A stretch of DNA of 64,000 nucleotides, taken from assembly GCA_024236055.1 (NCBI GenBank), contig JACKLF010000002.1, positions 1 to 64,000 on the forward strand. Direction: 5' to 3'. Below are positions 43,823 to 51,546 of the stretch, in pieces. The notes beneath the pieces were generated by a model. That model was not told where the DNA came from and searched no databases. It worked only from the letters and a program-made list of their open reading frames with translations. Numbering within the stretch: position 1 is the stretch's first letter; each line of letters begins with the position of its first letter. The DNA comes from Alphaproteobacteria bacterium. Its GTDB lineage: Bacteria; Pseudomonadota; Alphaproteobacteria; Micropepsales; Micropepsaceae. The translations under genes and the position numbers were made by a program.

Positions 43823-44211
43823 CTGACCAGATCGCAGCGCGGCATGGCATAGCCGTCGGCCACGCGGGTGGAGGTAAAGACAAAGCCGGTCCGCAGATAG
43901 CGGTAGGTCTGGCTTTGGCCATCGCGCTTCAATATCCGGTATTCGTCATGGCGGGCCTGGGGAACGCCGTTGACGGTGGCGATGTCGATGGCCTCCAGAT
44001 CGCCCTTCAGCGACCAGCGTCCGGTCTCGAACTGGTCGAGCGGCTTGCCCTTGCGGCAGGTGCGGAAATGCACGCGGAATTCCCCGTCCGACCGCATCTG
44101 CGCCAGCCACATTTCGCTGCGATCATGCGGCTGGCCCTGGCCGAACCATGTGCCGACGGGGAACGGCGCGGCCTGCGCCAGCATCACGGCGAAGGCCAGC
44201 GCCGCCAGCAT
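43819..44211 (-). CDS. Small secreted protein, paralogue of the next upstream gene
   Basis: The 130-residue protein has a short signal peptide (MLAALAFAVMLAQAAPFPVG) and shares with its neighbour the pattern VGTWFGQGQPHDRSEMWLAQMRSDGEFRVHFRTCRKGKPLDQFETGRWSL and the ending DGYAMPRCDLVS. Two Cys probably pair. It looks like a lipocalin-like beta-barrel domain, but no named family is recognised. It starts at the last base of the neighbour's stop codon (TGATG), so the two genes are translationally coupled tandem duplicates. Confidence 0.78.
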   Translation of the reverse strand: MLAALAFAVMLAQAAPFPVGTWFGQGQPHDRSEMWLAQMRSDGEFRVHFRTCRKGKPLDQFETGRWSLKGDLEAIDIATVNGVPQARHDEYRILKRDGQSQTYRYLRTGFVFTSTRVADGYAMPRCDLVS

Positions 44212-44624
44212 CAGCTGATCAGGTCGCAGGGCGGCATGGTGTAGCCGTCGTCGACATGCCGGGGGGTGTAGGCGAAGTTGGACGGCAGCGAGACATATTT
44301 CTGCCCGCGCGCATCATGAGAGATCATGCGATAGTGATCGGTGCGCGGCATCGCCTTGCCGTCCACGGACTGGACATGCAGCAGCAGCGTGTCGCCATCC
44401 AGCTCCCAGCGGCCGGTCTGCACCTGGTCGATCGGCTTGCCGCGCACACAGGTGCGATACTCGCCGCGCCAGCTTCCGTCGGGCTGCATGCGGTCGATAT
44501 ACATGGACAGCCGGTCGCCAGGCTGGCCGCGGCCGAACCATGACCCCACCATGTAGGACTGCGCGGCATGGGCGGGCGCCGCCGCCAGCAGGGCCACAAC
44601 AAGAAGCGCGCACCTGATCATCAA
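44211..44624 (-). CDS. Small secreted protein, tandem paralogue
   Basis: The 137-residue protein starts with a clear signal peptide (MMIRCALLVVALLAAAPAHAA), then YMVGSWFGRGQPGDRLSMYIDRMQPDGSWRGEYRTCVRGKPIDQVQTGRWEL, and ends DDGYTMPPCDLIS. It matches the 43819-44211 product along its length at perhaps 35-40 percent identity by eye. The likely location is the periplasm. It overlaps the stop of the upstream TPR gene by four bases (ATGA), so the three genes form one operon. Confidence 0.8.
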   Translation of the reverse strand: MMIRCALLVVALLAAAPAHAAQSYMVGSWFGRGQPGDRLSMYIDRMQPDGSWRGEYRTCVRGKPIDQVQTGRWELDGDTLLLHVQSVDGKAMPRTDHYRMISHDARGQKYVSLPSNFAYTPRHVDDGYTMPPCDLIS

Positions 44625-45259
44625 ATATCCTGGCCTTCGACCTCGCGGGCCAGGCCACGCATGTGCCGTTCGATGCCTTCAAGCTGCGGGTCCAGCGCCA
44701 GCGCCCGGCGATAGAGCTTCAGCGCCCCGGCCTTGTCGCCATAATCCTCCAGCATGCCCGCCAGCTCGCTCAGCGCATTGAACTGGCGCGGATTGAGCGC
44801 CACCACCTTCTGCAGCGAAACCAGGGCGGCGGTGTCGTCGCCGGAATCGGTTTCCAGCACGGCGCGGGCATGCCAGCCTTCGGCATAATCAGGCGCAATG
44901 GCGGTGACGGAATCCAGAATCTTGCGCGCCATCTTTTTGTCATGCGCGGCGGCGGCGACCTCGGCACGGTTCATCAACAGGTCGACCGAGGCGCTGCCGG
45001 AAGCCCGGAACATGGCCAGCAGCTTCTCCTCGAGGGGCTTGGCATCCTCGCGGCTTTGCGCCTTGGCAAGCTGGGCGAAAAGATCCTCCTCGCTCAGCAC
45101 CTTTTTGGGCTGGGGCGCCTTGGCATCCGCCTTCGGCGCAGGCAGCTCACTCTTGGGCAAGGCCGGTTTCGCCGCCGGTTTTTCAGCCGGGGCGGCGCCT
45201 GCGGGCCCGGCAGTCCAGGCCGCAACAATCAGGATTGCAAGAACAGGCGCCGCGCGCAT
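44621..45259 (-). CDS. Exported TPR-repeat protein
   Basis: The 212-residue protein has a signal peptide (MRAAPVLAILIVAAWTAGPAGA), a Pro/Lys/Ala linker, a short helix EEDLFAQLAKAQSREDAKPLEEKLLAMFR, and about three TPR units (LLMNRAEVAAAAHDKKMARKILDSVTAIAPDYAEGWHARA; AALVSLQKVVALNPRQFNALSELAGMLEDYGDKAGALKLYRRALALDP). Such proteins scaffold envelope complexes, and the partner is unknown. The downstream tandem secreted proteins are candidates. Confidence 0.83.
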   Translation of the reverse strand: MRAAPVLAILIVAAWTAGPAGAAPAEKPAAKPALPKSELPAPKADAKAPQPKKVLSEEDLFAQLAKAQSREDAKPLEEKLLAMFRASGSASVDLLMNRAEVAAAAHDKKMARKILDSVTAIAPDYAEGWHARAVLETDSGDDTAALVSLQKVVALNPRQFNALSELAGMLEDYGDKAGALKLYRRALALDPQLEGIERHMRGLAREVEGQDI

Positions 45260-45298
45260 GCGCGCCAGTCTAGTGCGCGGGCGCGCCGAGCGCCAGAT

Positions 45299-46591
45299 TC
45301 AGAGATTCAGATTTGACGCCGCCAAAGCGGGCGGCACGGGGCCGCCCTCGGCCCAGTCCAGAAGTTCCGCGATGTGCAGGATGGGTGGCAGATCGCCCTC
45401 TCCCGCCGCCAGATGCTGCAGGCAGCCGATATTGCCCGACGCCAGCACATCGGGGTTCGAGGCCAGGATATTGCCCAGCTTGCGCCGGCGCAGCCGCCCC
45501 GACAGTTCCGGTTGCAGGATGGAATAGGTGCCGGCCGAGCCGCAGCACAGATGGCTTTCCAGGAACGGCACGATCATGAAGCCTGCCGCTTCCAGCAGCT
45601 TCTCGCTCAGCCCGTTCAGTTTCAGGCTGTTCTGCAGCGAACAGGCCGGGTGATAGGCCACGCGGAAGGCGCGCGGCGGTGCGGCCGCCATCGGCGTGCA
45701 CAGGTCCAGGAAATCGCGCGAGGCGGCGGCAAAGGCCTTGGCGCGCGGCTCCCAGACAGGATCGCCCGCGAACTGCTGGGCAATATCCTTCAACTGGGCA
45801 CTGCAACCGGTGGCGGTGATCAGAACGCCGTCATAGGTCCCGGCTTCATAGGCGGTGATCGCCTTCTTCGCCCAGGCGCGGCTGTCATCCTCGCGGCCCA
45901 TGTGATGGGGCAGCGCCCCGCAGCAGCCCGACCCTTCCAGCGCCACCAGTTCGATACCGCGCCGGGCCAGCACACGGCCCACGGCGCTGTCGATCTGCGG
46001 CGCCAGCGCGCCCTGCACGCAGCCGGGCATGATGGCGATGCGCTGGATGACGGTGGCCGGCCCAAGAACCGGCTTGGGAAAATGCGTCGGCTCCGGGCCG
46101 CTGGGACGCGCGATCAGGCCCATCTTCGCCATCGCGCCCAGCCGCCCGGGCAACAGGCGCGCGACCGGCGCGCCAAGCCGGGCCATCAACAGGCCGACAC
46201 GCACCAGCGCAGGCCGGGTCATCACCTTGGCGATGGTCCAGCGCAGCGCGCGCTCGAACAGCGGGCGCTGATAGTGATCCTGGATATGGGCGCGCGCATG
46301 GTCGACCAGCCGCTGATAGTTCACGCTGGACGGACAGGCGGTCTTGCAGTTCAGGCAGGAGAGGCAGCGGTCGATGTGATAGACCTGCTCGGGCGTGGGC
46401 GCGCCGCCCTTCTCCAGCATGTCCTTCATCAGAATGATGCGCCCGCGCGGGGAATCGCGCTCGTCGCCCAGCTCGACATAGGTGGGACAGGTGGCGGTGC
46501 AGAAGCCGCAATGCACGCAGGAGCGCACCGCCTGGGCGGCAGGGCCCATTTGCGGATCGGCGATCTGTTCGGGCGTGAAGTTGTATCTCAT
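45299..46591 (-). CDS. glcF: Glycolate oxidase iron-sulfur subunit GlcF
   Basis: GlcF passes electrons from the FAD subunits to the membrane. It has 430 residues. Two 4Fe-4S motifs are CVHCGFCTATCPTY near residue 25 and CLSCLNCKTACPSSVNY near residue 77. Two CCG-type domains follow (GSGCCGALPHHMG and HLCCGSAGTYSILQP). It is the last gene of glcD-glcE-glcF and begins one base after the glcE stop. It catalyses the electron-transfer part of glycolate to glyoxylate oxidation. Confidence 0.95.
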   Translation of the reverse strand: MRYNFTPEQIADPQMGPAAQAVRSCVHCGFCTATCPTYVELGDERDSPRGRIILMKDMLEKGGAPTPEQVYHIDRCLSCLNCKTACPSSVNYQRLVDHARAHIQDHYQRPLFERALRWTIAKVMTRPALVRVGLLMARLGAPVARLLPGRLGAMAKMGLIARPSGPEPTHFPKPVLGPATVIQRIAIMPGCVQGALAPQIDSAVGRVLARRGIELVALEGSGCCGALPHHMGREDDSRAWAKKAITAYEAGTYDGVLITATGCSAQLKDIAQQFAGDPVWEPRAKAFAAASRDFLDLCTPMAAAPPRAFRVAYHPACSLQNSLKLNGLSEKLLEAAGFMIVPFLESHLCCGSAGTYSILQPELSGRLRRRKLGNILASNPDVLASGNIGCLQHLAAGEGDLPPILHIAELLDWAEGGPVPPALAASNLNL

Positions 46592-47764
46592 TTAAAAGCG
46601 TCCCGGGTTGAAGAGGGACAAAGGATCGAAGGCGGCCTTCACGCGCGCCGTCAGCTCGGCCAGCGCGGGTGGCTGGGGCGCATAAAGCCCCAGGCTGGCG
46701 CGCTGATCGGGCGCGGCGCGCAGCAGCATGGCCTGGCCGTGCGCGGCGGCGGCGATGGCGCGGATGCGGGCGGCATCTTGCGGCGGCGCGGCCAGCCAGA
46801 TCACCCCGCCGGCCCAGTCGGCCAGCCAGGAGGATGCGTTCAAGTCCTTTGCCACGCGCGGCGCATCTGCAGGCGCGACCAGAACGCGCCAGACATCGCC
46901 CACGGCGCCGGCGAACAGCGCGCCGCTGCCAATGCGGCTGAACAGGCCGATGCCGTCCTCGACCCGGCGCGCCGAAACGCGGCCCAACAGGCCATGCGCC
47001 ATGGCGACCTTTTCTTCCAGCGGCTGGGGCGCGCCTTCCAGGCGGATCAGCGCCGCACCATTTCCTGCATCAGGCAGGCCAGCTTCGCCCAGCAGGGCGC
47101 CGGGCAGATAGGCCAGGCCCGTCGGCTCCAGCGCACTGCGGCCGATCTTGCGCAGCGCCGCCAGGCCGTCATCGATCGTCATGTCCTCAAGGCACAGGGT
47201 GACCGAATGGGAGGGGCGCGGATAGACGCGGAATGTCACCTCGGTCAGCACCGCCAGCGTGCCGAAGGCGCCGCACATCAGCTTGGGCAGGTCGAAGCCG
47301 GTGACATTCTTGACCACCCGGCTGCCGCCGCGAAAGGCTTCGCCCAACCCGTTGACGGCATGAAACCCCAACAGCGAGTCGCGCGCCGGGCCGTGGCGCA
47401 GCTTGCCCGAGCCGGAAGCGTCGGCGCTGACCGCACCGCCCAGCGTCGCGACGCCATTCGATCCCAGAAGCTGCGACCAGTCGGCCGGATCGAAGCCAAG
47501 GCGCTGGTTCTTTTCCGCCAGCGCCTGAACGATCTCGGACAGGGGCGTGGCGGGCGCGGCGGTGACGATCAGCTCTTCGGGCTCGTATTTGCGGATACCG
47601 GACAGGCCGGACACGTCAAGCTGCGCCAGATCCGCGCCGTGGCTGCCCTGCATCGGACGGCCCACGCCGCGGCGCGTGCCCCCCGCGACAATCTCAAGCG
47701 GCGCCGCGTCGGCGCGGGCGGCGCGCACGGCTTCGATCACCTGGGCTTCACTATCGGCACGCAT
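46592..47764 (-). CDS. glcE: Glycolate oxidase FAD-binding subunit GlcE
   Basis: This 390-residue FAD/FMN-binding subunit of PCMH type contains APLEIVAGGTRRGVGRPMQG near the start, LLGSNGVATLGGAVSADASGSGKLRHGPARDSLLG and SRVVKNVTGFDLPKLMCGAFGTLAVLTEVTFRVYP. It has a shorter C-terminal half than GlcD, as is normal. I chose the ATG at 47762-47764, one base after the glcD stop, rather than an in-frame start overlapping glcD. Confidence 0.95.
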   Translation of the reverse strand: MRADSEAQVIEAVRAARADAAPLEIVAGGTRRGVGRPMQGSHGADLAQLDVSGLSGIRKYEPEELIVTAAPATPLSEIVQALAEKNQRLGFDPADWSQLLGSNGVATLGGAVSADASGSGKLRHGPARDSLLGFHAVNGLGEAFRGGSRVVKNVTGFDLPKLMCGAFGTLAVLTEVTFRVYPRPSHSVTLCLEDMTIDDGLAALRKIGRSALEPTGLAYLPGALLGEAGLPDAGNGAALIRLEGAPQPLEEKVAMAHGLLGRVSARRVEDGIGLFSRIGSGALFAGAVGDVWRVLVAPADAPRVAKDLNASSWLADWAGGVIWLAAPPQDAARIRAIAAAAHGQAMLLRAAPDQRASLGLYAPQPPALAELTARVKAAFDPLSLFNPGRF

Positions 47765-47765
47765 G

Positions 47766-49247
47766 TCAGTAACGCGGGATATTGGGATGGGGCAGCTTGC
47801 CGCCATGGGCGTGGATATGGCCCTGCTCGATGCAGACCGAAAGGGTGGGGAACACCTTGCCGGGATTGAACAGGCCGCCGGAATCGAAAGCGCACTTCAC
47901 CCGGTGCTGCTGCTCCAGATCGGATTCGGAGAACATGTCGGTCATCAGGTCGCGCTTTTCGATGCCCACGCCATGCTCGCCGGTCAGAACGCCGCCCACC
48001 TTGACGCACAGGCGCAGGATATCGGCGCCGAAGGCCTCGGCACGCTCGAATTCGCCGTCCTTCATCACGTCGAACAGGATCAGCGGGTGCAGGTTGCCGT
48101 CGCCGGCATGGAACACGTTGCAAAAACCCAGGCCGTAGTGATCGGAAAGCTGGGCCATCTCCTCCAGCACCTGGGGCAGGGCATGGCGCGGAATGGTGCC
48201 GTCCATGCAGATCATGTCGGGGGCGATGCGGCCCATGGCGGCAAAGGCGGCCTTGCGGCCCGACCAGATGCGGGCGCGCTGTTTCTCGTCCGTGGCTTCC
48301 ACCGCGCGCCCGCCGCAGGCGGTGACGATTTCGGTGATGCGCGCCATGTCGTGGGTGACATCGGCTTCCACGCCATCGGCATCGATGATCAGGATGGCCT
48401 CGGCCCCGGCGGGATAGCCCGGCTGGTTGAACGCCTCGATCGCTTCGGCGGCGCGCCGGTCCATGAACTCCATCGCCGCGGGCACCACGCCGCCTGCAAT
48501 CACCGCGGCGACGCATTTGCCGGCCGCCGGCACGGTGTCGAAGGACGCCATCAGGGTGCGTGTCACCGGCGCCTTGCGCAGGATCTTCACCACCACCTCG
48601 ACCACCACGCCCAGAAGGCCCTCGGAGCCGGTGACCAGGCCCAGAAGGTCCAGCCCGCCCTGCGCGCCCGACTTGCCGCCCAGGGTGACGATCTCGCCGC
48701 CCGGCAGCACCATGGTGACGCCCAGAAGGTTGTTGGTGGTCAGGCCGTATTTCAGGCAGTGCAGCCCGCCCGAATTTTCCGCGACATTGCCGCCGATGGT
48801 GCAGGCGATCTGGCTGGACGGATCGGGCGCATAATAGAAGCCGTTGGCTTCGACTGCCTTGGTGATGTTCGCGTTGGTGACACCCGGCTCGACCACCACG
48901 CAGCCATTCTCATAGTCGACTTCGAGAATGCGCTTCATGCGGCCCATGCCGATCAGGATACCGTCCTCGCGCGGCAGCGCCCCGCCCGACAGGCTGGTGC
49001 CGGCGCCGCGCGGCACGATGGGGATGCCCTCGGCCACGGCGAATTTCAAAACCTCGCTGACCTGCTCGCGCGTGGAGGGCAGCACGCAGACCAGCGGCAT
49101 CTGGTGATAGGCCGACAAGGCATCGGCATCGAAGGTCGCCAGGCCGGATTCGTCGGCCACCACGCCGTCGGGCACGATGGCGCGCAGAGCCGCGGCGATT
49201 GCCTGGCGGCGGGCGACAATGGATTGGTCGGTGGGCGGAAGCAGCAT
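47766..49247 (-). CDS. glcD: Glycolate oxidase FAD subunit GlcD
   Basis: GlcD is the 493-residue catalytic flavoprotein that oxidises glycolate (and D-lactate) to glyoxylate. It has the FAD PCMH fold with VCVLPSTREQVSEVLKFA, VPRGAGTSLSGGALPREDGIL, GGNVAENSGGLHCLKYGLTTNN and GLVTGSEGLLGVVVEVVVKIL. The C-terminal cap has FHAGDGNLHPLILFD and GGVLTGEHGVGIEKRD. It is first in the glc operon. There is no Shine-Dalgarno before the ATG, and a CCTGTATACAACAGG palindrome lies immediately upstream. Confidence 0.96.
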   Translation of the reverse strand: MLLPPTDQSIVARRQAIAAALRAIVPDGVVADESGLATFDADALSAYHQMPLVCVLPSTREQVSEVLKFAVAEGIPIVPRGAGTSLSGGALPREDGILIGMGRMKRILEVDYENGCVVVEPGVTNANITKAVEANGFYYAPDPSSQIACTIGGNVAENSGGLHCLKYGLTTNNLLGVTMVLPGGEIVTLGGKSGAQGGLDLLGLVTGSEGLLGVVVEVVVKILRKAPVTRTLMASFDTVPAAGKCVAAVIAGGVVPAAMEFMDRRAAEAIEAFNQPGYPAGAEAILIIDADGVEADVTHDMARITEIVTACGGRAVEATDEKQRARIWSGRKAAFAAMGRIAPDMICMDGTIPRHALPQVLEEMAQLSDHYGLGFCNVFHAGDGNLHPLILFDVMKDGEFERAEAFGADILRLCVKVGGVLTGEHGVGIEKRDLMTDMFSESDLEQQHRVKCAFDSGGLFNPGKVFPTLSVCIEQGHIHAHGGKLPHPNIPRY

Positions 49248-49252
49248 CGGCG

Positions 49253-49267
49253 CCTGTATACAACAGG
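49253..49267. promoter_or_regulatory. Palindromic operator candidate upstream of glcD
   Basis: CCTGT-ATACA-ACAGG is an inverted repeat centred 13 bases from the glcD start. TGTATACAA resembles the operators of FadR/GntR-type regulators, the class to which the glycolate regulator GlcC belongs. Its closeness to the ATG suggests repression or a very short leader. No regulator gene is adjacent. Confidence 0.4.
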
Positions 49268-49345
49268 GCGCGAAGGGAACCAGCGCTTTGTCACGGCCTG
49301 GCGCGGGAAAAAACGCCGCGCGCGAACCGGTTTAAGCGCGCCTTT

Positions 49346-49471
49346 TTAGCCCTGGCGGGCCTTGAAGCGGGGGTTCTTCTTGTTGATGACGTAAACACGG
49401 CCCTTGCGGCGGATCACGCGGCAATCCTTGTCACGCTTCTTGAGCGAACGGAGGGAGTTGCGAACTTTCAT
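49346..49471 (-). CDS. rpmJ: 50S ribosomal protein L36 (alphaproteobacterial 41-aa form)
   Basis: The 41-residue product begins MKVRNSLRSLKKRDKDCRVI and continues with the conserved RRKGRVYVINKKNPRFKARQG tail. It is the alternative L36 form with one Cys, lacking the zinc-binding Cys/His set. A much longer in-frame reading upstream is not conserved. It has its own sigma-70 promoter. Confidence 0.96.
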   Translation of the reverse strand: MKVRNSLRSLKKRDKDCRVIRRKGRVYVINKKNPRFKARQG

Positions 49472-49532
49472 GACACGCGCCTTTGGATGGCCCAACGCCA
49501 GGTTGGAGGGGGCCGGTTTTTTGGAGGCGCGG

Positions 49533-49561
49533 AAACTATGCGGGGCGGCGTGCGCTGTCAA
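49533..49561 (-). promoter_or_regulatory. Sigma-70 promoter of rpmJ
   Basis: On the minus strand, TTGACA (49561-49556, perfect) and TAGTTT (49538-49533) are separated by 17 bases. The start point would be near 49526, about 55 bases before the rpmJ ATG. Confidence 0.75.
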
Positions 49562-49641
49562 CCACTGGAATGCGTCCCTGTCGGTCAAAAAAATGGCGGA
49601 TTTCCGGGAAAATTCTGCGAATTGGTTGTACCAATGAGGCG

Positions 49642-50931
49642 ATGATGCGCCTGCTTCGATCCTGGCCCCTGGCGGGCTGCCTGATGATGGTGGCCTGCGC
49701 GGCCGCGCCAAAGCCGGCCGCCCCGGCGCACCGGACCGCCGCGCCGGCCCGCCCGCCCCTGCCCGCACCGCGGCCCGAGCCCGGCTATGCCACCAGCGAT
49801 CCCAAATTCCTGGCCTTCGTGGCCCAGATGCGGGTCCAGGCACTGGCCGATGGAATCAGCGCCCAGACCTATGACAGCGTCGCTTCCGGGCTGAAGCCCA
49901 TCGACCGCATCCTGGAGATGAACGCCAACCAGCCGGAATTCTCGCGGCCCGTCTGGGCCTATCTGGATTCGGCGGTCTCGGACCGGCGCATCCGCGACGC
50001 CAGGGCCAAGCTGACGCTCTATGCGGACACGCTGGCGCGGATCGAGGCGCAGACCGGCGTGCGCAAGGAGATCCTGGTCGCCATATGGGGCATGGAAACC
50101 GATTATGGCGCGGCCAAGGGCACCTTCCCCCTGTTCTCGGCGCTGGCGACCCTGGCCTATGACGGCCCGCGCGCCGATTATGCGCGGCCCGAATTCCTGG
50201 CGGCGCTGCACATCTATCAGCAGCAGCATTATGCGCTGGGCAGCATGACATCGAGCTGGGCGGGCGCCTTCGGCCAGACCCAGTTCACGCCGACCACCTT
50301 TCTGAAATTCGCCACCGACGGCGACGGCGACGGCCGCATCGACCTGTGGAACAGCCCGGCCGATGCGCTGGCATCGGCGGCGCGGCTTCTGGCGGAACGC
50401 GGATGGCAAAGCGGGCGGCCCTGGGGCTATGAGGTCAGCCTGCCCAAAAATTTTCCCTATGAGGATGCCGACACCGATACGACCCGCAGCATCGCGGAGT
50501 GGCGCAGGCTGGGTGTGAAGACGGCGGCGGGCCACAGGCTGCACGCCTCCAACCTGGATGCGTCTATCTATTTGCCGGCTGGCGCGGACGGCCCCGCCTT
50601 TTTGCTGTTCCCCAACTTCAAGGTCATCCTGAAGTACAACAACGCCGCCAGCTATGCCCTGGCGGTGGGCCTGCTGGCCGACCGGATGGACGGCGCGGGG
50701 CCGGTGCAACATCCCTGGCCGCGCGATGAGCGGCCGCTGTCGCGCGACGAACGCATTGCCTTCCAGCAGAAGCTGGCCCAGGCCGGGTTCGATCCGGGCC
50801 CGGCGGACGGCATACTGGGCCGCGGCACACGGGCTGCACTGCGCCGCTATCAGAAGGCGCGCGGCCTTCCCGCGGACGGCTTTGCCAACGACGCCATGCT
50901 CAGGCGGCTAAGGCAGGAAACACCGAACTGA
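49642..50931 (+). CDS. Lytic murein transglycosylase (MltB-like) with C-terminal peptidoglycan-binding domain
   Basis: The 429-residue envelope enzyme cleaves the glycan strand to 1,6-anhydro-muramyl products. The N-terminus (MMRLLRSWPLAGCLMMVACAA) is a signal with candidate lipobox Cys (LAGC or MVAC). A Pro/Ala linker follows. The SLT_2 catalytic domain has the catalytic Glu in ILVAIWGMETDYGAAKG, and then TSSWAGAFGQTQFTPTTFLKFATDGDGDG and FKVILKYNNAASYALAVGLLADR. A PG_binding_1 domain ends the protein (AGFDPGPADGILGRGTRAALRRYQKARGLPADG). The start at 49642 is fixed by the signal. GAGGCG precedes it. Confidence 0.93.
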   Translation: MMRLLRSWPLAGCLMMVACAAAPKPAAPAHRTAAPARPPLPAPRPEPGYATSDPKFLAFVAQMRVQALADGISAQTYDSVASGLKPIDRILEMNANQPEFSRPVWAYLDSAVSDRRIRDARAKLTLYADTLARIEAQTGVRKEILVAIWGMETDYGAAKGTFPLFSALATLAYDGPRADYARPEFLAALHIYQQQHYALGSMTSSWAGAFGQTQFTPTTFLKFATDGDGDGRIDLWNSPADALASAARLLAERGWQSGRPWGYEVSLPKNFPYEDADTDTTRSIAEWRRLGVKTAAGHRLHASNLDASIYLPAGADGPAFLLFPNFKVILKYNNAASYALAVGLLADRMDGAGPVQHPWPRDERPLSRDERIAFQQKLAQAGFDPGPADGILGRGTRAALRRYQKARGLPADGFANDAMLRRLRQETPN

Positions 50932-51053
50932 AGCCGGCGGCCTGCAGCCTCCATGCCGGGCCTTTCGCACAGAGGGTGTGCGAGGATGGGGAGTCCGGAC
51001 ATGAAGGCTGCCGCGCCAATGGCGCTCCGATAGCAGCCGGCTGCATGGCCGCG

Positions 51054-51332
51054 TCAGTCGGCGGTGGTGTTCAGAGCCGTGGAGCTCTTGAGCCTTTCTT
51101 CCGCCAGGGCCGCCAGCTTGCGCTTGGTCGCGCTGGAAACCATGTAGACGCAGGTGCTGGTGATGGCGCCGTAATGCGAAGCCGGATAGCTGTCGCTGGC
51201 CTGGGCCGCGCAGGCTTTCACGGCGGCGGCGTGGACCTTGCTGGCGAGACTTTCCTCGGCCCGGGCGGCGGTGGCCGCGACGGCGAAAAGGGTCAGGGAC
51301 AGCGCTGTTGCAGTTGCGAAGGTACGGGGCAT
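51054..51332 (-). CDS. Small secreted protein, UrcA-like
   Basis: The 92-residue protein has a signal peptide (MPRTFATATALSLTLFAVAATAARA) and a short helical domain with two Cys (VHAAAVKACAAQ, ITSTCVYMVSSATKRKLAALAEERL). The spacing resembles the UrcA family of short periplasmic proteins common in sphingomonads and Caulobacter. The match is weak. A strong ribosome-binding site, AAGGAG, precedes the ATG at 51330-51332. The long upstream region carries PhaR-like TGC motifs. Confidence 0.65.
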   Translation of the reverse strand: MPRTFATATALSLTLFAVAATAARAEESLASKVHAAAVKACAAQASDSYPASHYGAITSTCVYMVSSATKRKLAALAEERLKSSTALNTTAD

Positions 51333-51483
51333 GACAATCTCCTTGGGGTGAAGGTGACCGTCCTGGAATTTCGCCCTGTCTGTGACTGACCGGTGATATC
51401 GAAACGCTGTTAAACACTGCGATTCAACGGTCTTGATGGGTTTGAGTCTGGGGGCGCTGACCCGTTTCCACAAGTCCAAAGGG

Positions 51484-51532
51484 TGTGCAATGCGCTTATG
51501 TCGCACTGCAACATAATGTGCTGCATTGCACA
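51484..51532. promoter_or_regulatory. Nested inverted repeat with TGCA motifs between the UrcA-like gene and pbpC
   Basis: TGTGCAATGC (51484-51493) is the exact inverse of GCATTGCACA (51523-51532). Inside, TTATGT (51496-51501) inverts to ACATAA (51511-51516). CACTGCAACATAA and GCTGCATTGCACAA resemble binding sites of PhaR-type polyhydroxybutyrate regulators upstream of phasin genes. It is not flanked by a suitable T run, so it is not an obvious terminator. Confidence 0.4.
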
Positions 51533-51546
51533 AAAATGAGTCAGCG

